Position numbers and translations under genes: made by a program
Assembly (NCBI GenBank): GCA_964369605.1
Contig: CAYJFD010000001.1
Location: 183,137 to 247,136, forward strand
Direction of reading: 5' to 3'
From: CAYJFD01 sp964369605
GTDB lineage: Bacteria > Bacteroidota > Bacteroidia > Bacteroidales > UBA932
DNA: 64,000 nucleotides
Part shown: in pieces, positions 25,585 to 31,619 of the stretch
Layout: every line of letters starts with the position of its first letter
How positions within the stretch are numbered: position 1 is the stretch's first letter
Notes under the pieces: model-generated
Database searches by the model: none
What the model was told of the DNA's origin: nothing
What the model saw: the letters and a program-made list of their open reading frames with translations, nothing else

Positions 25585-26937
25585 ATGAAAAGGGAAGATC
25601 TTTTATCGTTATATGATTTATTCGTGGCGTCGTCTGCCATTACGATAGATAGTAGAACTGTGAAGGGAGGAGAGCTTTACTTAGCTCTAAGTGGGGATAA
25701 TTTTGATGGAAACGATTTCGCATTAGCTGCCTTGAATGCTGGCGCTCGCTGTGCTGTGGTGGCAGAAAATAGTGATATTGCAAAGCAACTAAAGGAAGTA
25801 AAGAATGGGAACGGGACTCTGTACGAAGGCTTCCCTTTGGATAGTTTTTTTGTTGTCGAGGATGGTCTTATCGCTCTTCAGAAGTTAGCGTGGTACCATC
25901 GTTCGCAGTTCTCTATTCCAGTGATAGGTCTAACGGGGACTAATGGTAAAACTACGACCAAAGAGTTATTAGCCTCGGTATTGTCTCAAAAATTCGAGAC
26001 TCTTTTTACTTTAGGAAATCTAAATAATCATATAGGAGTACCTTTAACGCTTCTTCGTTTGAATAGTAAACACGAGTTGGCGATCATAGAGATGGGAGCT
26101 AGTTCGGTGGGGGAGATAGATACTCTCTGCCGTATAGCCTTACCTACTTTTGGGATGATTACAAATGTTGGAATAGCTCATATAGAAGGTTTTGGGTCTT
26201 TTGAAGGTGTGAAAAAGGCTAAGGGAGAACTTTATGATTATCTTCAACGAACTGCAGATTTGGCTTTTTATAATATAGATAGCCCAGAGTTAAGAGTGAT
26301 GGTAGAGCAGCGTCCAGATCTGCCTTCTAGGCCTTATGGAAAGGAGTATTGGGGAGCAGAGCTTTTGCCAACCACTCCGCAGCAGCCATTTGTTCGAATC
26401 TCTTTATTTGATATGGTTTTATCTACAAAGTTAGTAGGAGATTATAATGTAGATAATGTTTTAGCAGCCTATGCTTTTGGTAAGCATTTTGAGTTAAGTG
26501 ATGAGCAAATAAAGTGTGGATTAGAGTCTTATACTCCTACAAACCACCGCTCTCAGTTAGTTCAACGTGGATCAAATAAATACATTATAGATGCTTATAA
26601 TGCAAATCCTTCAAGTATGAAGGCGGCTATAGAGAATTTTGATAGAATGGAGGCCTTTAACAAGGTCTTGATTTTGGGTGATATGAAGGAGTTAGGAGCT
26701 GTTTCTGTCGAGGAACACCAAAGGGTATTAGATCAACTAGTGAACCTTTCTTTTTTAACGGTATTCTTAATAGGTTATGAGTTTGCAGCTTGTCTCCAAA
26801 AGCCAGTTGGATTTGTCTTTCTTTCTGATGTTGAGGCCCTAAATGAGTATTTACAAACTAGCCCTTTGAATGATTCTTTAGTTCTGCTTAAGGGGTCACA
26901 CAGTATACACTTAGAGAAACTCAAGGACTTATTATAG
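25585..26937 (+). CDS. murF: UDP-N-acetylmuramoyl-tripeptide--D-alanyl-D-alanine ligase, 450 aa
   Basis: Adds D-Ala-D-Ala to the UDP-MurNAc-tripeptide in the cytoplasm, the last soluble peptidoglycan precursor step. Visible are the N-terminal Mur ligase domain (ITIDSRTVKGGELYLALSG), the P-loop VIGLTGTNGKTTTKELLASV (about 111-130), LGNLNNHIGVPLTLLRL, MGASSVGEIDTLC, and a C-terminal domain with DAYNANPSSMKAAIENF and LKGSHSIHLEKL. Length is typical. It is probably in an operon with dut. Confidence 0.97.
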   Translation: MKREDLLSLYDLFVASSAITIDSRTVKGGELYLALSGDNFDGNDFALAALNAGARCAVVAENSDIAKQLKEVKNGNGTLYEGFPLDSFFVVEDGLIALQKLAWYHRSQFSIPVIGLTGTNGKTTTKELLASVLSQKFETLFTLGNLNNHIGVPLTLLRLNSKHELAIIEMGASSVGEIDTLCRIALPTFGMITNVGIAHIEGFGSFEGVKKAKGELYDYLQRTADLAFYNIDSPELRVMVEQRPDLPSRPYGKEYWGAELLPTTPQQPFVRISLFDMVLSTKLVGDYNVDNVLAAYAFGKHFELSDEQIKCGLESYTPTNHRSQLVQRGSNKYIIDAYNANPSSMKAAIENFDRMEAFNKVLILGDMKELGAVSVEEHQRVLDQLVNLSFLTVFLIGYEFAACLQKPVGFVFLSDVEALNEYLQTSPLNDSLVLLKGSHSIHLEKLKDLL

Positions 26938-26945
26938 TTCAGATA

Positions 26946-26975
26946 TTGTTCTTTAAGAAAATAATTTTACCTTTG
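26946..26975 (+). promoter_or_regulatory. Promoter of tRNA-Leu
   Basis: TTG at 26946-26948, 19 nt, then TACCTTTG at 26968-26975, 33 nt upstream of the mature tRNA 5' end. Confidence 0.7.
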
Positions 26976-27007
26976 TACGCCTATTAACCAAATAGGATAA
27001 ATATTTT

Positions 27008-27089
27008 GCCCGGATGGCGGAATTGGTAGACGCGCTGGTCTCAAACACCAGTGAAGCAATTCGTGCCGGTTCGATCCCGGCTCCGGGTA
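27008..27089 (+). tRNA. tRNA-Leu (anticodon CAA)
   Basis: A complete cloverleaf can be drawn by eye. The acceptor GCCCGGA pairs with TCCGGGT (first pair G-U), with D-arm GGCGGAATTGGTAGACGC. The anticodon stem CTGGT / ACCAG holds loop CTCAAAC (anticodon CAA). The long variable arm (GAA/TTC stem) marks it as class II, and the T-arm is GCCGGTTCGATCCCGGC. The discriminator is A and CCA is not encoded. It decodes UUG. Confidence 0.96.
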
Positions 27090-27102
27090 CTGAAATACTA
27101 TA

Positions 27103-27147
27103 AAAGTGGACTGTTAATCATTAGATTTTCAATCCACTTTTTTTATC
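27103..27147 (+). terminator. Terminator after tRNA-Leu
   Basis: The stem AAAGTGGA / TCCACTTT with a 22-nt loop is followed by TTTTATCTTT. It starts 14 nt after the tRNA discriminator base. Confidence 0.75.
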
Positions 27148-27224
27148 TTTTAGAGTTATGCCAGAAGATGCTTTCTGGAAGTGTTCTTGCCGACCAACCA
27201 GTGTTTTTCGTTAGCAAAATACTC

Positions 27225-27280
27225 CGCCCGTCGTCAAAAAACACTCTCAGGCGGTGATTCCTCCGACGGGTCACCACTTT
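27225..27280. repeat. Interspersed palindromic repeat, copy 1
   Basis: Outer arms CCCGTCG (27227-27233) and CGACGGG (27264-27270) enclose AAAAAA and an inner stem CACT / GGTG. Similar in sequence, length and arm spacing to copies 2 and 3. It is probably a REP-like element. Confidence 0.75.
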
Positions 27281-27296
27281 TCACCACAAAACGCGC

Positions 27297-27352
27297 CACC
27301 CGTCGTCAAAAAGCGCTCTCTGGCAGCGAAAACTCCGACGGGCCAGCTCATT
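27297..27352. repeat. Interspersed palindromic repeat, copy 2
   Basis: Outer arms CCCGTCG (27299-27305) and CGACGGG (27336-27342). The inner stem CGCT / AGCG is fully paired. Relative to copy 1, the inner stem changes A to G and T to C on opposite arms, a compensatory change that supports a folded RNA or DNA hairpin. Confidence 0.75.
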
Positions 27353-27428
27353 GTTGCTCTAAGGCTATCTGCAATAATCGGTAAAATGAGCATTTATTTG
27401 AAGTAGGCCTAAAAGAAGTTTATTATTA

Positions 27429-28514
27429 TTATTTTACTTCCTCAAAGTGAAATTCATTCTTATCAAGTTCTAGGTAATGCTCTGTTTTATGTTTTTTTAC
27501 CATAGATTTTACATCCACGCATCTAACAGTCGAGTTGTACATAGTTTTATAAAAGAAACGTCCATTATTTAGGTCGCTAACTGCAGTCCATTGGGTTGCA
27601 CTAGGGAGATTTGGAATATGCTCCTGTTCGGCTCTTGCAAATTCGGTACCTATGGGGATGTCAAAGTTATTTAGAATATTAAAGGCTTGAGATACAGCCT
27701 CAAGAGGGGTTTTACACTTAGGAGCGGTAGCTGTAAAGAAAGCTGCTCTGACAAAACGAGATGGAGAAGTAATATCGCCAGGGAGTCCTAACGTAGCTGT
27801 TCCTGAGCCGAAGGCCTTAGCTGTATATTCTCTAAACTGAGCCTGCTGAACAGTTCCTGGCTCAAGATTGATGTAGTTGCTTAAGTTCGTTCTTTGCCAT
27901 GGAAAATCTGGAGAATTAGTTAAGATGCCTAGATTGTTTTCGTGAATTGCGATCTCGCCTTTATTTGTTATTTCTACGACTATGTTTCTGCCAGTTTTAT
28001 CGGCTACTCGCCAATGTCCAGTCGGTGCAGCACTTCCATCAGGGTTAATAAATACAGGTACTAATGTCACGTTTTCAAAAGCCTCAAGCATTTGATCAAC
28101 AGAGGCAAAGTTTCCTAAAATCCAGCGAACAAAGTCCATATCTGTTAGAGCTCTTGATCTATTTTTATCTCCCAAATCTTCTAATGAGCCATATCCTCTA
28201 AAATAGAAAACGCCAGCATTCAGACCGGCTTCGTTCATACCCTCTCCAATGAATTGATCAACGCTGACTGACACACCGACAAAGCCATATTTTTGCACCC
28301 AAGTTAGTCCTTTACTTCCATCATTTAGAATCGATGTATAGCTTGCTCCAGCTGGGGCTATTACTAACTTACTTGCAAGGTCAAATTCTCCCCATTCTAT
28401 GGTTCTGGCTTGTATCCAGTTCCCTTGTCCTGCTAGCAAAGATATGCCTGTGCAGGCGAAAGAGTTTGTTAAATATACTAGGATAAATAATAAAGATGTA
28501 GTTACTCGTTTCAT
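27429..28514 (-). CDS. Exported choloylglycine hydrolase-family (Ntn) amidase, 361 aa
   Basis: The signal peptide ends at SFA, leaving Cys21 as the new N-terminus (CTGISLL). This is the N-terminal nucleophile arrangement of bile salt hydrolases and penicillin V acylases. Supporting motifs are ARTIEWGEFDLASK (Arg and Glu near the active site), GMNEAGLNAGVFYF, and LTNSPDFPWQRTNL carrying the conserved Asn. The family cleaves linear amides such as conjugated bile acids, penicillin V or acyl-homoserine lactones; the substrate cannot be decided here. An exported form fits the Gram-negative periplasmic branch. It has its own promoter (28539-28546) and is monocistronic. Confidence 0.9.
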   Translation of the reverse strand: MKRVTTSLLFILVYLTNSFACTGISLLAGQGNWIQARTIEWGEFDLASKLVIAPAGASYTSILNDGSKGLTWVQKYGFVGVSVSVDQFIGEGMNEAGLNAGVFYFRGYGSLEDLGDKNRSRALTDMDFVRWILGNFASVDQMLEAFENVTLVPVFINPDGSAAPTGHWRVADKTGRNIVVEITNKGEIAIHENNLGILTNSPDFPWQRTNLSNYINLEPGTVQQAQFREYTAKAFGSGTATLGLPGDITSPSRFVRAAFFTATAPKCKTPLEAVSQAFNILNNFDIPIGTEFARAEQEHIPNLPSATQWTAVSDLNNGRFFYKTMYNSTVRCVDVKSMVKKHKTEHYLELDKNEFHFEEVK

Positions 28515-28538
28515 AGGCTTTTAATTTAGTGTACCATA

Positions 28539-28546
28539 CAAATATA
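28539..28546 (-). promoter_or_regulatory. -7 element of choloylglycine hydrolase-family gene
   Basis: TATATTTG on the minus strand, 25 nt upstream of the ATG at 28514. A matching -33 TTTG is not seen. Confidence 0.5.
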
Positions 28547-28598
28547 AGAAAAATGTAGACTTATTTATTAACTTAGTTGCCAAATTAATTTAAACAAT

Positions 28599-28948
28599 AT
28601 GGAACTAAGCGCACAAAAACAGAGAATACAAATACTTGATATTATAAGAGGTTTTGCTCTTTTGGGAGTATTTATGGTCGATATTCAGATGCTAAGTTCT
28701 TTAGCTACATTGCAGCTACTGGCAGACTGGCTTTGACCAATTATCTTGCCCAATCTTTAATTGTTAGCCTTATCATTTATAAATATGGACTTGGTTTATT
28801 TCAGGAAATTTCGGCTAGTTGTGCTATTAGCGTAGCCATTGTCATATTTATAGTGCAAATCATTTTTAGCAAGTGGTGGCTAAGTAAAGCGAAATTTGGT
28901 CCTATGGAATGGATTTGGAGGTATCTAACTTACGGTAAGAAGCCTTAA
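28599..28948 (+). pseudogene. Remnant of a DUF418/YeiB-family membrane protein gene
   Basis: From ATG 28599 the reading frame gives MELSAQKQRIQILDIIRGFA followed by LLGVFMVDI, the classic N-terminus of DUF418/YeiB proteins (RI..LDiiRGfALLGif), and stops at 28736. In another frame, roughly from 28693, it reads FFSYIAATGRLALTNYLAQS, then membrane segments, and ends KFGPMEWIWRYLTYGKKP. That is the classic C-terminus of the same family (GRmaLTNYL.QS ... fGPlEWlwR.lTYg). Full proteins are near 380-400 aa, so the central 250 or so residues are deleted and the ends are joined out of frame. It is very likely non-functional. Confidence 0.85.
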
Positions 28949-28954
28949 TATCGT

Positions 28955-29009
28955 AGAAGAAAAAGAAAAACGATTGATAATTTCGCTTTGGTAGCGTTAT
29001 TATCAATCG
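28955..29009 (-). terminator. Terminator of PHP-domain lipoprotein gene
   Basis: The perfect 11-bp stem CGATTGATAAT / ATTATCAATCG, with an inner CGCT / AGCG stem, lies 22-60 nt past the stop at 29031. On the minus strand it is followed by TTTTTCTTTTTC. Confidence 0.85.
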
Positions 29010-29030
29010 CTTAATGATTACCTATGGAAT

Positions 29031-31415
29031 TTATTTAACATCCACAAAGACTGGATTTGAGTAGAACCAAAGATCTGAGAACGCCTCAATACCCTGTTCA
29101 GCATTTGTAGCAGTAGGGTTGTCAACGAGTGGATTACCAGCTCCATCAGTTTCCTCAGCAGTGTTTATACCATGGTTTGTACCACGAAGACGGAAATATG
29201 TATCTTTATCAACAGTTACATCATACTCAATTAGTTTAAGACCGTTGCCAAGATCTTCCCACTTAATGCTAGTAATGTTGTTTGAATCAACTTCGCCTCC
29301 CTCAGCATCAAAACGAGCTATAACTTTGACATCTGCATAGTTTGGATTGCTGTACTCTGGATCTAATTTAGATACGCGTTCGCGCATAGAACCTGCGATA
29401 AGGTCTACGTGGTCTAGTGTAGGATTGTTATATGAAGGATCGTAGGTGTTGAAGTTTGTTCCTTGAGGGTCGTTAAGAAGAATGCGAATGCGAACTTGCT
29501 CACCAGCCTTAGCAGTAAAGGTTTGTCCCATTGTTGCTGAACCTGCTGAGAACTCTAGACGGTCGATTAGATCGCCATGAACTGTGAAGATATTACCTGA
29601 ACGAAGACCATCAACAAAAGACTGTGCAGATTTGTCTGCCATAGATATATATGTTTTTTGATACTCACCAGGGTAAAAATCACCTGAACCACTTTGTACT
29701 GTACCGTGATAATCTGAATTAGCAACTAACCAGAAACGACGACCTTCCGAAATAAGAGCATCCCATACGCCACCTATTGTTGCAGATTGCTTACCAGCTC
29801 CTCCAAAAGTGTAAGATAAATCATAAGAACCTGTGTTGCCTATTCCACCACGCTTGCTTGATGCTTGGTGTCCAGGGATACTTTCGAAAGCAACAAATAC
29901 GTCAGGTGCAGCATCATTCATATTACGATAATCTTCAATATGCCATTTGTTTGCACGTTCTGGGTGAGCAGGCACCATCCAGCTAGTGTAGCGGTGATTC
30001 TCTTGCATCCAGCGAGCAGCCTCTAAAGATTTCTCCTTACTGCTTAAAGTAGATTTTACCCATCCTTGAGCAGCACCACCTGTCATATCTTTATCTGAAT
30101 TGTCAAACTTGTACTCAAACTCAGCTAAAGCATTTACATTAGGATTAGATGATGAGAATTGCTCAGTGATGATACCTACTGAACAGTGTTCGTGTCCTGG
30201 AGGATTCCACTCATAACCTAATATGCCAAGTGTTGTGTTTCCATCAGCATTAAACTCTTGTACTTCTGGAAATACATAGTCACGAAGTGCTTGCCATCTC
30301 CACATTTTCTGAGCATCTCCTGAACCATTCACATCTCCTAAGATGTCACTTGCTAATAAGCCACTTGCTATCCAAGTAGGACTATTTTCATTTGTTTTTC
30401 CTTCTAAATCTGTTAAACCTACTGCTCCGTTTCTATTAAAAGCTCCACCGTGACCAGAGTTGATATTAATATCTATACCGTAGCTTTGCGCCTTTTCCAT
30501 TACAAAGCGGAGTGGCTGTGTGCCATCTGTAAAATTAGTGTGTTGATGAAAGTCAACAGTATAATATGTTCCAAAGTTAGCTAGGTGCTGAATATCCCCT
30601 GTCTCATCATTCCATTCAGGAATAACAACGTTTATTTCACACTCAGTATCGCTTATAGGTGAAACCTCGATCTGATAGCAAGTATTGCGCATTATGTTAA
30701 TGTTTTTACCATCTATCTTAAGATCAAAGGTGTAAGCTGTTGTTTGTCCGTTCAGCATACCTTCAACGAAGAATTTTACTGGCTCAGAAGCGTTACTCTC
30801 TGCTACATATACAGCAGTGCCTGAATATTTAGAATAGTCAACCATAACAGCATCAGCAGGTACATTTTGTTGCGAAGATGTGATAAAACCTTTATTAGGT
30901 GTGTTTTTTACAGTGATCGAATTAACTTGAAATCCATTTTTACCAAGAATTTCTACTTTAGCAATAGCGCGAATAAGTTCAATATTCATAGAAGAACCAT
31001 ATAGTGTGCTGTGTGCTGAAAATACAAAAGGAGATGCTGGCATCGAAGAAGCGTCAAAGGTAAGAGCCTGAAGATCCGCAACACTTAAAAGGTTGTTTGT
31101 CTCAACATTAGCTAAAGCATACACATTTGTAACTCTTGATTCTATTGCAAGCGTCGTTGGTTGTGCTGGATCTTCAATCTGTAATGTTTGAACAATCTTT
31201 CCATCTGAACTTAAAGCATAAAGAGTAATGTCTTCAAGAGTACTCTCCTCTGCAGAAGCAGCCGAACGTGTTCTAATATCCGACATTGCTTTAGAAGAAA
31301 AATTAAAAGTTACATCCTGCGTTGCATGGATAATGTCATCTTGATTTTTTTGACAACTAGTGCCAAATATGCCTATAAAAAAACATAATGTAATAGGCAA
31401 AAAGATTTTTTTCAT
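29031..31415 (-). CDS. Lipoprotein with fimbrillin-like N-terminus and PHP-type phosphoesterase domain, 794 aa
   Basis: The lipobox is GTSC (Cys21). Residues about 30-265 resemble Bacteroidales fimbrillin/Mfa-type domains: a 'TRS...' segment near 47, ITLYALSSDGKIVQ, YALANVETN, RAIAKVEILGKNG, and the closing NTCYQIEVSP. Residues about 285-700 start YYTVDFHQHTNFTDGTQPLR, the HxH metal motif of PHP phosphoesterases. They continue with NSGHGGAFN, a GILGYEWNPPGHEHCSVGI block and WLVANSDYHG. The C-terminal 150 residues look beta-rich. It is probably a surface or periplasmic metal-dependent hydrolase; the substrate is unknown. Pairing with a fimbrillin-like domain is unusual. Monocistronic, with its own -7 box (31478-31485) and terminator. 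Confidence 0.82.
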   Translation of the reverse strand: MKKIFLPITLCFFIGIFGTSCQKNQDDIIHATQDVTFNFSSKAMSDIRTRSAASAEESTLEDITLYALSSDGKIVQTLQIEDPAQPTTLAIESRVTNVYALANVETNNLLSVADLQALTFDASSMPASPFVFSAHSTLYGSSMNIELIRAIAKVEILGKNGFQVNSITVKNTPNKGFITSSQQNVPADAVMVDYSKYSGTAVYVAESNASEPVKFFVEGMLNGQTTAYTFDLKIDGKNINIMRNTCYQIEVSPISDTECEINVVIPEWNDETGDIQHLANFGTYYTVDFHQHTNFTDGTQPLRFVMEKAQSYGIDININSGHGGAFNRNGAVGLTDLEGKTNENSPTWIASGLLASDILGDVNGSGDAQKMWRWQALRDYVFPEVQEFNADGNTTLGILGYEWNPPGHEHCSVGIITEQFSSSNPNVNALAEFEYKFDNSDKDMTGGAAQGWVKSTLSSKEKSLEAARWMQENHRYTSWMVPAHPERANKWHIEDYRNMNDAAPDVFVAFESIPGHQASSKRGGIGNTGSYDLSYTFGGAGKQSATIGGVWDALISEGRRFWLVANSDYHGTVQSGSGDFYPGEYQKTYISMADKSAQSFVDGLRSGNIFTVHGDLIDRLEFSAGSATMGQTFTAKAGEQVRIRILLNDPQGTNFNTYDPSYNNPTLDHVDLIAGSMRERVSKLDPEYSNPNYADVKVIARFDAEGGEVDSNNITSIKWEDLGNGLKLIEYDVTVDKDTYFRLRGTNHGINTAEETDGAGNPLVDNPTATNAEQGIEAFSDLWFYSNPVFVDVK

Positions 31416-31477
31416 TTTTAGATTAGATTAGTTTAATTTATTTAGTGTGTTTTGCTAGCGTTATTTAAACAACGGTG

Positions 31478-31485
31478 CAAATCTA
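31478..31485 (-). promoter_or_regulatory. -7 element of PHP-domain gene
   Basis: TAGATTTG on the minus strand, 63 nt upstream of the ATG. No clear -33 element. Confidence 0.4.
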
Positions 31486-31553
31486 ATCTGGAGATATTAC
31501 AAGATGATTTAAGAAAAATAAAAAAATAATTAAGAAAGGTTAACAATTATTTA

Positions 31554-31597
31554 ACTAAAAAGGTGGGAACGCTGAATGAAGCGATCCCACCTTTTTT
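31554..31597. terminator. Bidirectional terminator after surface lipoprotein operon
   Basis: The stem AGGTGGGA / TCCCACCT plus, after an A-A mismatch, CGCT/AGCG with a 6-nt loop. An A-run on the left and a T-run on the right make it a terminator on either strand. Only minus-strand genes flank it. A second CCTTTTTTGATT copy follows at about 31609. Confidence 0.8.
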
Positions 31598-31619
31598 GAT
31601 TCGACCTACCTTTTTTGAT

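Larger units (their letters stand above)
27148..27428. other. Non-coding stretch with palindromic repeat cluster
   Basis: No convincing gene; the open frames here have no starts or composition of real genes. It contains two good copies and at least one degenerate copy (about 27169-27197) of a roughly 55-nt palindromic repeat that recurs at 63946-64000. GC content is clearly higher than in the surrounding DNA. Confidence 0.7.

Noticed and set aside
27225..27352. Integron attC sites or a transposon end
   Set aside because: No integrase, cassette structure, target-site duplication or transposase is seen; arm length and spacing fit a REP-like repeat better.
27051..27384. Two plus-strand open frames over the tRNA 3' half and the palindromic repeats
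   Set aside because: They run through a tRNA, a terminator and inverted repeats, and the translations resemble no protein.
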